NCBI GenBank assembly: GCA_003501665.1
Contig: DNOQ01000395.1
Span: forward strand, 1-14,337
From: Bacteroidales bacterium
GTDB taxonomy: Bacteria; Bacteroidota; Bacteroidia; Bacteroidales; VadinHA17
Length of the DNA: 14,337 nt
Reading direction: 5' to 3'
In this document: piece after piece, positions 8,002 to 14,337 of the stretch
Layout of the letters: every line of letters begins with the position of its first letter
How positions within the stretch are numbered: position 1 is the first letter of the stretch
Made by a program: the position numbers and the translations under genes
Notes under the pieces: generated by a model
The model's input: only the letters and a program-made list of their open reading frames with translations
Told to the model about the DNA's origin: nothing
The model's database searches: none

Positions 8002-9123
8002 ATGCGCAGAATAATATTGAGTCCCTTGTTCGTGACGATCATGCTGATCACATCTTCATGCTTTCTTACAGACAGAATGGCAAAACCTGTTACCAGAGTA
8101 ACACCCCTGTCGGATACTGTGGTACTGAGGGATGGAAGTCTTGTATATGCTCTTCCAAGAAGTATACTGACCGTAAGAGTTGAATTTGAAAGAACGATTG
8201 AGATTCCCGGACCATATTCGAGGTATGCCGGAGAACTCCTCGGACTGGATGGTGTTATTTTACATGAGACAGAGAGCTGGTTGATCAGAAGTGTAATGGT
8301 TAACTCTCATGAAGAGGCTGATCCGTCAGAATTTTACGTAATTGAAAGTAATACGATGGTACAGTCAAATGTCCTGACCCTTAAAAAAGAAGGACTGATA
8401 CTTGATCTTAATCCTCAGTCATTTGCCCGGGTACAAAGTTTTGCGGGAGGAAAGGAGGTTGATATAAACCAGTTCAGATCGTGGGACCTTGGATCCGATG
8501 AGTACTACAGGGTTCAGACAGATACGGTTTACAAACGGGTAAGTGTTGATAAGCAATTTATAAGAATTCCGTATACAGTTGAGCAGAAAAGAAAGCTGTC
8601 GGAAGCTCAGCTTGCAGAGAGAGCTGCAAGGAGACTCATGGACCTGCGTGAAGGAAAGTTTATGATACTGACGGGAGAGGCTAATGTATTTCCTCAGAGT
8701 GAAGCGGCAATCGTTGAAATAAACAGAATGGAAAAAGAGCTTACTGAATTATTTACGGGGAAAACATTTACCGATATAAAGACATTTACATATAGTTTTT
8801 CACCGGATAAAGATATTACCGGAACCCCTGTTGAAATTTTCAGATTTTCGGAAGTTACCGGACCTGAAGAAGTTGATTCGGAATTTGGGAAACCAGTCAT
8901 TATGGAACTGATCCCGGAGAAGAAGACAAAAGACCTTACGGTAGTCAGCCGGGCCAGGCCGGATCCATCTTCGCCGGTTCAGGATAAACTATACTACAGA
9001 ATACCCGACATTGTTAATGTTATGGTGAAATATGATGATGAAACCCTGTACAAATCCAGGAAACTGGTTTACCAGTTCGGTGAAATAATGCAGTTACCTG
9101 CAAATTATATTATCGGTAAATAG
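8002..9123 (+). CDS. Putative DUF4831-family lipoprotein
   Basis: The function is unknown. The 373-residue product begins with a short positively charged and hydrophobic leader ending in ITSSC, so Cys20 is the likely lipidated residue (-3 Thr is tolerated but not ideal). No acidic run follows the Cys, so there is no obvious surface-export signal, and a periplasm-facing lipoprotein is the better guess. The segment after the leader (about 47-85), LVYALPRSILTVRVEFERT followed by PGPYSRYAGELLGL, resembles what I recall of the Bacteroidota family DUF4831; I could not search to confirm this. The rest is predicted soluble, mixed alpha/beta, with a charged helical stretch near 194-215. It lies 107 bases after nnr on the same strand and may be co-transcribed. 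The ATG start is chosen because it opens the signal peptide. Confidence 0.65.
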   Translation: MRRIILSPLFVTIMLITSSCFLTDRMAKPVTRVTPLSDTVVLRDGSLVYALPRSILTVRVEFERTIEIPGPYSRYAGELLGLDGVILHETESWLIRSVMVNSHEEADPSEFYVIESNTMVQSNVLTLKKEGLILDLNPQSFARVQSFAGGKEVDINQFRSWDLGSDEYYRVQTDTVYKRVSVDKQFIRIPYTVEQKRKLSEAQLAERAARRLMDLREGKFMILTGEANVFPQSEAAIVEINRMEKELTELFTGKTFTDIKTFTYSFSPDKDITGTPVEIFRFSEVTGPEEVDSEFGKPVIMELIPEKKTKDLTVVSRARPDPSSPVQDKLYYRIPDIVNVMVKYDDETLYKSRKLVYQFGEIMQLPANYIIGK

Positions 9124-9194
9124 TCCGTCGAAGATTTAAAATCTGTATTCCTGGTATTCATACCCCCGAGTCTTTTTGCTCTGCGCCCTTCGCC

Positions 9195-9740
9195 TTATTC
9201 AACTTTTCCCGCGAAATTCCTCTGAAACTCGTCCCACTTATGGGTTTTATATGCATTGTCGGCAAAAAAGCTGAGTAATACTTCCATCTCCTTTGCTGCC
9301 CTGAAACCCGGAACCGGTGATACGGCAAACTGATTATCCTCCCTGGTCATAAAAACGACAGTAGGATAGGAGAGCTGGCCCTGAAGAAGAGCCACGGCAA
9401 GCTGGTGAGCTCTTCCCGCTTTGCCGTCATTTATGAATTTTTGCCCCATAAATGTTACACTCTCTTTTCCCTCAGCATTGAATTTTACCGGGTAGAATTT
9501 TTTATTAAGCAAATCTGCAATGACTGGATTTGTGAAAGTTTCGTTATCCATCTTTTTACACCATCCGCACCAGTCTGTAAAAGTATCTATAAATATCGGG
9601 CGGGGAGATTTATTGAAGAGTTTCTCTGCTTCCTCTATTGTATGCCATTTGATTACTGAACTCCCTGCCGGATTATTAACCTGGGAATAGCTGTTGTATG
9701 TAATTGCAGAAATCATTAATATTAATAAAGTCTTCTTCAT
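9195..9740 (-). CDS. Exported thioredoxin-fold protein (WCGWCK active site)
   Basis: This is probably a periplasmic thiol-disulfide protein. I start it at the ATG at 9740 because MKKTLLILMISAITYNSYSQ is a normal Bacteroidota signal peptide with cleavage after about residue 20. The frame is open further upstream to 9782, but that would bury the signal behind 14 charged residues. In the 181-residue form the active site is WCGWCKK at 57-63 (Cys58 and Cys61). DNETFTNPVIADLLNKKFYPVKFNAE (65-90) and the cis-proline SYPTVVF (124-130, Pro126) complete a thioredoxin fold of the Thioredoxin_7/DUF255-like type. Whether it reduces, oxidises or isomerises a partner cannot be told from sequence. It converges with the lipoprotein gene (71-base gap) and diverges from the MFS gene. 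Confidence 0.85.
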   Translation of the reverse strand: MKKTLLILMISAITYNSYSQVNNPAGSSVIKWHTIEEAEKLFNKSPRPIFIDTFTDWCGWCKKMDNETFTNPVIADLLNKKFYPVKFNAEGKESVTFMGQKFINDGKAGRAHQLAVALLQGQLSYPTVVFMTREDNQFAVSPVPGFRAAKEMEVLLSFFADNAYKTHKWDEFQRNFAGKVE

Positions 9741-9837
9741 GATATCAATATTTTTTTTGCAAATTAACTTTAAATCTCTCAATTTATAACGGGTGTGTTA
9801 AAATTTAATAGTAAGAACAATTCTTAAAAGATTAAGT

Positions 9838-9850
9838 TCACTATAAGTGA
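9838..9850. promoter_or_regulatory. Small palindrome in the divergent thioredoxin/MFS promoter region
   Basis: TCACT-ATA-AGTGA is a perfect 5-bp inverted repeat with a 3-base spacer, 63 bases before the MFS start. A second imperfect-length one, AAGAA-CAA-TTCTT, lies just upstream (9813-9825). Both are in the only non-coding gap shared by these two divergent genes, so operator sites are possible. Short palindromes also arise by chance in A/T-rich DNA. Confidence 0.25.
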
Positions 9851-9912
9851 TTTTAGCGGGTTATTACATCCGATTTATTTTTTACATTTACTGCTCTAAC
9901 ATATATTGTAAT

Positions 9913-11478
9913 ATGGAAGCTAATGTTAAGACGTTACGTGATTCTGCCGCTCTGAGGTGGCTTGTCCTGGTTCTGTTAAGTGCACTGATGTTTGCAACTT
10001 ACTGGTTCCAGGATTTCTTTTCGGGATTGAAAGGACTGATGGAATCGGAGCTTGGGTTTACCAGTGAGGAGTTTGGGAGGCTTATCGGGCTGACCACTAT
10101 CGCCAATATGTTTGGAATGATAATAGTGGGAGGAATTATTCTTGACAAATGGGGTATCCGTCTGGCCGGTATTGTTTTCGGAGCTCTTGCCGCGATAGGC
10201 GGTGCCCTTGCTGCTCTGGCAGCCGCGGGGGTATTTGGCACCGAAAAGAGTACAATGCTTACAGTGATGATCATCGGCAGGATCATGTTCGGTGTGGGAC
10301 TTGAGATTACATGTGTTGTGGCGACCCGGACCATAGTCAAGTGGTTCAAAGGGTATGAAATGGCTCTTGCCATGGCCATTAACATAGGTTTCGGACGTCT
10401 TGGATCCGCACTCGGAATTGCTGTGTCTCCCGATATAGCAAGCGGACATGTATCCCCTGCCGTTACCTTTGCCGCAACTCTTATAGCTCTGGCTTTAATA
10501 CTATTCATCATTTATACTTTCTTTGATAAAAAGCTTGATAAACAGAGAGCAGGACTGGTAAGTGAAAATGACCAGAATGAAGAGGAATTCAGGTTTTCCG
10601 ATCTTGTAAAACTGGCCACTAATCCCTCATTCATTTATATCGCCCTTCTTTGCGTATCATTTTATGCGGCAGTATTTCCATTTATTCAGTATGCTCCCGA
10701 TATGCTGGTAAATAAATTCGGGTTCACATATACGCTTCCGGATGATCCTGCCAGTAATATTGTACTTTTCGGAAGTAAGGCTATAGGTAATTCAAGTGTC
10801 TTTGTGGTTCTCTTTATATTCGGGCTCGCGTTTTCGCTTGCTCCCTCATATATGAAGACGCGGACAGCCAAAAATATTTCGATGGGAATTGTTTTTATTG
10901 TATTCCTCGTATTTGTGCTGTTATTAAAGGATACTTTCAGGCTCTGGTTCTCAAACGGTCCGAAAACCGCTTCGCTTATTCCGCTGGGTACGATCCTGTT
11001 CACACCTATATTTGGTAATTATGTTGACAAAAAAGGCAGGGGTGCTTCGCTGATGATCCTCGGATCGCTTTTACTTATTTTTGCACATATTGCTTTATCC
11101 CTGTTCAATGTAAGGATTCTTGCATATCTGGGCCTTATAAGCCTTGGAATAGCATTTTCACTTGTTCCTGCAGCAATGTGGCCATCAGTTGCCAAGATTG
11201 TCCCCGAGAACAGACTGGGGACTGCGTATGCTTCAATGTTCACCGTGCAGAACTGGGGCCTGGGATTGTTCTTCTGGGGTATTGGTGCGGTTCTTGACCT
11301 CGCAAATAAGAGTAATCTCGAAGCTATAAGGGCAGGTGAAATGAATTATAATTATACAATCCCGATATTCATACTTGTAATTTGTGGAATCGTCTCAATA
11401 TTTATTGCCTATAAACTAAAACAGGCTGACAAAAAACAAGGATACGGTCTTGAACTTCCGTCCGGACAAAAGCCATGA
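9913..11478 (+). CDS. MFS transporter, MFSD1-like
   Basis: This is an inner-membrane major facilitator. I start it at the ATG at 9913 (521 residues); the open frame runs back to 9847, but the extra 22 residues come from A/T-rich intergenic sequence. MFS motif A is clear between TM2 and TM3 (GGIILDKWGIRLAG, 73-86). A second such loop, GNYVDKKGRG (368-377), lies in the C-terminal half. GRIMFGVGLE (122-131), WFKGYEMALAMAI with GRLGS (144-165) and AAMWPSVAKIVPENRLGTAY with VQNWGLGL (420-452) recall eukaryotic MFSD1, the lysosomal dipeptide uniporter. This is from memory, not a search. By eye there are about 14 membrane segments instead of 12: two extra (about 296-312 and 321-338) lie between the normal TM7 and TM8. 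The substrate is unknown; small peptides are a guess. Confidence 0.85.
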   Translation: MEANVKTLRDSAALRWLVLVLLSALMFATYWFQDFFSGLKGLMESELGFTSEEFGRLIGLTTIANMFGMIIVGGIILDKWGIRLAGIVFGALAAIGGALAALAAAGVFGTEKSTMLTVMIIGRIMFGVGLEITCVVATRTIVKWFKGYEMALAMAINIGFGRLGSALGIAVSPDIASGHVSPAVTFAATLIALALILFIIYTFFDKKLDKQRAGLVSENDQNEEEFRFSDLVKLATNPSFIYIALLCVSFYAAVFPFIQYAPDMLVNKFGFTYTLPDDPASNIVLFGSKAIGNSSVFVVLFIFGLAFSLAPSYMKTRTAKNISMGIVFIVFLVFVLLLKDTFRLWFSNGPKTASLIPLGTILFTPIFGNYVDKKGRGASLMILGSLLLIFAHIALSLFNVRILAYLGLISLGIAFSLVPAAMWPSVAKIVPENRLGTAYASMFTVQNWGLGLFFWGIGAVLDLANKSNLEAIRAGEMNYNYTIPIFILVICGIVSIFIAYKLKQADKKQGYGLELPSGQKP

Positions 11479-11517
11479 TCGGGAAGAGAGCAGAGTAACT
11501 AACCATTGAAAAAATAA

Positions 11518-12168
11518 TCAGGCCATCTTTATCAGTATGGCTTTTAATGTATCGGTAACATCTTCTTCTTCATCGACACATCTCTCGAGTATTTCAAGGA
11601 TTTTGTTATTCTTAAGTAATTCCGCTGCATCTTTTTCTCTGTTGAAAAGTTCAGCAACTGCAACATAATAATATTCATCAACCTTATGCTCGATGGCAGT
11701 AACTCTTGCACAGGCTCTGGTGATTTCTTCCTTGTTTGCTGCTGCATCGGAAAGCCCATGAATGCCTGTCTGAATCTCGAGTGCAGCTTCATGGATCATA
11801 TCCGCCATCTGTTTGTAAACGGGTAAAAGATTTTTTGGTTTGTAAAGACATATTCTCCTGCTGACCCCGTTGATCGAATCAACCACATCATCCATATGTG
11901 ATGCCAGTTCATGAATATCTTCCCTGTCGAATGGTGTTATGAACGATTTATTGAGCTGTTGATACATTCTATCGGTCAATTCATCTCCAATATGTTCCAG
12001 TACTTTTATTTCCTTATGGATTTTTTCATGATATTCAGAATTATCAGAAGAAACCATTTGCTTAAAAAGCTCTGCTGCTTTTACAAGGTTTTTTGCATCT
12101 TCTTCAAAAAGCGGATAGAAAGAATGATCCTTCGGAACAAAAAATTTGAGAAATTTATCAATATTCAT
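11518..12168 (-). CDS. DUF47 / PhoU-like phosphate-transport accessory protein
   Basis: This 216-residue, all-helical cytoplasmic protein belongs to DUF47 (TIGR00153), which commonly sits beside PiT phosphate transporters and is thought to modulate them. The family features seen are an N-terminal MNIDKFLKFFVPKDHSFYPLF, then HIGDELTDRMYQQLNKSFITPFDREDIHELASHMDDVVD spread over about 59-97. The acidic E/DxxxD pairs there resemble PhoU metal-binding motifs. A C-terminal helix (EILERCVDEEEDVTDTL, about 191-207) also fits. It follows the PiT transporter gene on the same strand after 189 bases, and no consensus promoter is visible in that gap, so read-through from pit is likely. The ATG start lies behind an A/T-rich stretch instead of a Shine-Dalgarno site, as is common in Bacteroidota. 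It converges with the MFS gene with 39 bases between stops and no clear terminator. Confidence 0.9.
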   Translation of the reverse strand: MNIDKFLKFFVPKDHSFYPLFEEDAKNLVKAAELFKQMVSSDNSEYHEKIHKEIKVLEHIGDELTDRMYQQLNKSFITPFDREDIHELASHMDDVVDSINGVSRRICLYKPKNLLPVYKQMADMIHEAALEIQTGIHGLSDAAANKEEITRACARVTAIEHKVDEYYYVAVAELFNREKDAAELLKNNKILEILERCVDEEEDVTDTLKAILIKMA

Positions 12169-12210
12169 TCGAAAAAAAATTAATATGTTGTTGTAAACTA
12201 AGTGGTTCGA

Positions 12211-12276
12211 ATGGAACCTTCATGTTTGTAAATTATTCTCATACTGTTTTGTGCTTTTGTAACATGAAGGTTTCAT
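12211..12276. repeat. Inverted repeat 1 in the pit-DUF47 gap
   Basis: The left arm 12211-12226 (ATGGAACCTTCATGTT) pairs with the right arm 12261-12276 (AACATGAAGGTTTCAT). There are 12 perfect inner base pairs, one G/T position and three more pairs, around a 34-base loop. Each arm is itself nearly palindromic: ATGGA-ACC-TTCAT on the left and ATGAA-GGT-TTCAT on the right, with centres 53 bases apart. It could therefore act as an RNA hairpin or as two operator copies. No T-run follows on either strand, which argues against an intrinsic terminator. Confidence 0.85.
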
Positions 12277-12287
12277 ACGAGAATAAT
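12232..12287. repeat. Inverted repeat 2, interleaved with repeat 1
   Basis: 12232-12243 (ATTATTCTCATA) pairs with 12276-12287 (TACGAGAATAAT): nine perfect pairs plus two of three more. In the minus-strand RNA the odd position becomes a G-U pair, giving 12 continuous pairs. Its arms alternate with those of repeat 1 (left1, left2, right1, right2), and right1 abuts right2. The two stems therefore cannot nest, and with almost no connecting loop they cannot plausibly form together. Confidence 0.75.
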
Positions 12288-12336
12288 ATTAGTATATTGT
12301 TGAAAATTAATGTTAATTATTCAGATATTATCCTTA

Positions 12337-12351
12337 AACATGAGTCATGTT
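12337..12351. repeat. 15-bp palindrome just after the pit stop codon
   Basis: AACATGA-G-TCATGTT is a perfect 7+1+7 inverted repeat, beginning 6 bases past the pit stop in the direction of transcription. It shares the heptamer AACATGA/TCATGTT with the arms of repeat 1 (12220-12226 and 12261-12267). It could be a short hairpin stabilising the end of the pit message or a protein-binding site. It lacks a T-run. Confidence 0.7.
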
Positions 12352-12357
12352 CAGGAA

Positions 12358-14337
12358 TTACTTATCTGATACGGAATTATATTCACTGGTCAATGAAAAA
12401 TCACGGTGCGATTTGACCATATTAATCGCGTAAAGGGCAAGATTTTTTGTTTCAGAAAGCAGATTCAGATAAAGTAATGTGTTCCTCGTTCCCACCAGTT
12501 CTGATTTAACAAATTTTATATGTTTCTTTTTGATGCGGACAATCATTTCCAGTAATGATTGCTGATGTGCGATAAGCTTATCCAGGTCCCTGAAATGTTT
12601 CTTTTTAATGATGCGGGTTATTCCGTCAAATAATTCTGAAACGGATTTATCCAGTTCCTGAAGGTCCTTTGCCTGTTCGGGTATAAGCGGGGGGTGATTG
12701 TTGTCGAGATATTCATAGAGCGGCTCTCCGATAAATCTCAGACAGTGGGCTATCTCCCTTATATAGTCGAGGATCTGAACGTAATAAGGTCCTGTTTCAA
12801 CAGAATCTTCCTCAAGTTTTCTCAGAACAGGATAGATATTGTATTTCAGCTCTTTTGCCTGCTGATTTAAAAAATCTATCCTCCGGATGACTTTCTTCAT
12901 CTTTTTCCAGTCTTCCTTTAACAGACTCTGGATTGAAGCAGAATATATTTTGGAAACAGAATCCACCACACTTAAAATGGATGTATTACATTTCCGGACT
13001 ATATTCTCTCCGTTAAGGATTTCATGTTCATCAAATTCATGTTCAACCTTCAGCTTTTCAGATCTTCTTTTATGTATGAAATTTGTTCTGATCAGCAGGG
13101 CTCCTGCAATAAGAACTGCAATAACTGCAGCAATCATACCACCCCGGTTAAGTAACAATGCCATCAGGAATGCAGCAGAGAAGGCAATAATTGCAGTGAA
13201 GAACCATCCGCCGATAACGCTTATAACACCTGTAACCCTGTATACGGCACTCTCCCGGTCCCATGCCCGGTCAGAAAGTGAAGTTCCCATTGCCACCATA
13301 AATGTTACATAGGTCGTCGAAAGAGGAAGCTTTAAGGAAGTGGCAGTAGCAATGAGAATACTTGCAACAAACATATTAACCGATCCCCTTAGAAGATCAA
13401 AAGAAGATGCTTCCTTCATTTTTTTCTTTTTCTTCCTGAATGCAACATGATCAAATCTTTTTTCTATGAAGGATATTACCCTGTCAGGAACTATCCTGTC
13501 CATGATTTTTGTTATACCGACTGATCCTCTTACCACTGATCTTGAGAACCTTGATGAAGAAAATCTTTCATCACCCGATTCCTGTCTTGCGAGATTTATT
13601 TCGGTCTGTTGCACAGTTCTGGCTTTTTTCGACATGAAAAGTGTTGCAACCATTACAGATCCCGAAATCAGCAGGAAGATGGTCGGGGTTTTAACCGGTT
13701 CACTCAATGCTGTCATCTTAAACGTGTCAGGAGTCAGGGAAGGATCGGCAATGAATTCACGGTAAGATTCAAGACCGGCCAGTGGAACTCCGATGAAATT
13801 TACCAGGTCGTTGCCTGCAAAGGCCATTGCAAGTGAAAAGGTTCCGACGAGTATTATTATCCTCAGAATATTTACCCTGAAAATTATAAGCAGTAAATGC
13901 AGAATAACGGTAAATCCCGCGAAAGAGAATAGTAAAAGACGCCATGTGTTTTCCTGAAGCCAGACTATTGATTCTTCTGTCAGGAATGATGCGCCGCGGG
14001 CACCTTTTACCAGGATGAAATAAATAATGGCCGTAATGGCCAGGCCACCCCAGAGAGCACCGAAATACCTCATATAACGTTCATAATTGAACGAAAAAAT
14101 AAGTCTGGTGATGAACTGAACAATTATTCCGCAGGTGAAAGCAATAACAACAGAAAGCAGGATCCCGGAAATTATTGCCAGGGCTTTGGCAGAATTTATA
14201 TAGTTGTTGAGTTCGGCAATCGTACCCCCGGAGCTAAGTATTTTTATGACTGAAACGGCTACGGCAGCTCCAAGCAATTCAAATACAATTGAAACAGTTG
14301 TTGAAGTGGGAAGACCGAATGTGTTGAATGTATCGAG
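12358..14337 (-). CDS. PiT-type inorganic phosphate transporter with C-terminal cytoplasmic helical domain (N-terminus cut by window edge)
   Basis: This is a PHO4/PiT-family membrane carrier for inorganic phosphate, normally driven by protons or sodium. The frame is open through the right edge, giving 659 visible residues; the true start and the first GANDV-type motif lie beyond 14337. The visible part opens with FGLPTSTTVSIVFELLGAA (7-25), the first-half family motif. The second-half motifs are AFAGNDLVNFIGVPLAG (172-188) and LKLPLSTTYVTFMVAMGTSL (335-354), separated by a basic cytoplasmic loop. Membrane segments end near 417. A linker with the repeated EHEF/EHEI (432-439) leads into a helical domain of about 230 residues that looks PhoU-like. 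A separate DUF47 accessory gene follows. A TTG at 14277 could be misread as the start, but the family motif upstream of it shows the gene continues. Confidence 0.93.
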   Translation of the reverse strand, partial: LDTFNTFGLPTSTTVSIVFELLGAAVAVSVIKILSSGGTIAELNNYINSAKALAIISGILLSVVIAFTCGIIVQFITRLIFSFNYERYMRYFGALWGGLAITAIIYFILVKGARGASFLTEESIVWLQENTWRLLLFSFAGFTVILHLLLIIFRVNILRIIILVGTFSLAMAFAGNDLVNFIGVPLAGLESYREFIADPSLTPDTFKMTALSEPVKTPTIFLLISGSVMVATLFMSKKARTVQQTEINLARQESGDERFSSSRFSRSVVRGSVGITKIMDRIVPDRVISFIEKRFDHVAFRKKKKKMKEASSFDLLRGSVNMFVASILIATATSLKLPLSTTYVTFMVAMGTSLSDRAWDRESAVYRVTGVISVIGGWFFTAIIAFSAAFLMALLLNRGGMIAAVIAVLIAGALLIRTNFIHKRRSEKLKVEHEFDEHEILNGENIVRKCNTSILSVVDSVSKIYSASIQSLLKEDWKKMKKVIRRIDFLNQQAKELKYNIYPVLRKLEEDSVETGPYYVQILDYIREIAHCLRFIGEPLYEYLDNNHPPLIPEQAKDLQELDKSVSELFDGITRIIKKKHFRDLDKLIAHQQSLLEMIVRIKKKHIKFVKSELVGTRNTLLYLNLLSETKNLALYAINMVKSHRDFSLTSEYNSVSDK

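Noticed and set aside
9153..9177. Possible terminator: GGTA-TTCA-TACC then a short T-run
   Set aside because: The stem is only 4 bp and is separated from the T-run by CCCCGAGTC; too weak to call. The convergent gap 9124-9194 otherwise shows nothing firm.
9760..9767. TTAATTTG upstream of the thioredoxin gene as a -7 promoter element
   Set aside because: It departs from TAnnTTTG at the second base and has no -33 element at proper spacing; not strong enough to list.
9741..9782. Upstream start for the thioredoxin-fold protein
   Set aside because: It would place 14 mostly charged residues before a standard signal peptide; the ATG at 9740 fits far better.
9976..10511. Two minus-strand open frames (157 and 170 residues)
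   Set aside because: Both are antisense to the MFS gene, and their composition reflects the GC-rich coding strand read backwards.
12211..12287. A true H-type pseudoknot from the interleaved repeats
   Set aside because: The second and fourth strands leave 0-1 base to cross a stem of 12 or more pairs, which is not sterically possible with both stems complete; alternative folds are likelier.
12358..14277. Taking TTG at 14277 as the start of the phosphate transporter
   Set aside because: The 20 codons upstream to the window edge encode the conserved PiT motif GLPTSTT in frame, so the gene is cut by the edge.

Overview
The window looks like a piece of a Bacteroidota chromosome, probably Bacteroidales or a near relative. 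The evidence is indirect. Two start regions carry the phylum's -7 promoter element TAnnTTTG, and start codons lack strong Shine-Dalgarno sequences and sit behind A/T-rich stretches. A lipoprotein resembling the Bacteroidota family DUF4831 is present, and the protein sequences feel Bacteroidales-like. I see no rRNA, tRNA, CRISPR array, insertion sequence or phage gene. All gaps between genes are under 200 bases, so this is a compact, mostly housekeeping region.

Left block, minus strand (1-6209): four tightly spaced genes read leftwards. In transcription order they are a POT-family peptide transporter, a fused aspartokinase/homoserine dehydrogenase (thrA), threonine synthase (thrC, GTG start) and thrH, which is cut by the left edge. 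The gaps are 19, 37 and 13 bases, which suggests one transcript. No ThrB-type or phosphoglycerate-mutase-like homoserine kinase is present. ThrH, known in Pseudomonas as a phosphoserine phosphatase and phosphoserine:homoserine phosphotransferase, may supply the O-phosphohomoserine that ThrC needs. The thrA-thrC gap is almost entirely a 7-bp tandem repeat, and thrC's start codon lies inside its last unit.

Middle block, plus strand (6377-9123): this is divergent from the POT operon, with a good -7 element facing each way in the gap. It holds nnr (NAD(P)H-hydrate epimerase/dehydratase, metabolite repair) and then a putative DUF4831 lipoprotein. A degenerate hexamer repeat lies between them.

Next come a minus-strand exported thioredoxin-fold protein (9195-9740) and, divergent from it, a plus-strand major-facilitator transporter (9913-11478). 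The transporter resembles eukaryotic MFSD1, the lysosomal dipeptide transporter, and has two apparent extra membrane segments.

Right block, minus strand (11518-14337): a PiT-type inorganic phosphate transporter with a long cytoplasmic helical tail (its N-terminus is beyond the right edge) is followed by a DUF47/PhoU-like accessory protein. The 189-base gap between them is the most structured non-coding DNA in the window. It has two interleaved inverted repeats that cannot both form, plus a separate 15-bp palindrome, all built on ATGA/TCAT half-sites.

No clearly new defence or biosynthetic system is visible. The points most worth following are the kinase-less threonine operon, the repeat containing the thrC start, the MFSD1-like transporter and the pit-DUF47 intergenic structure.
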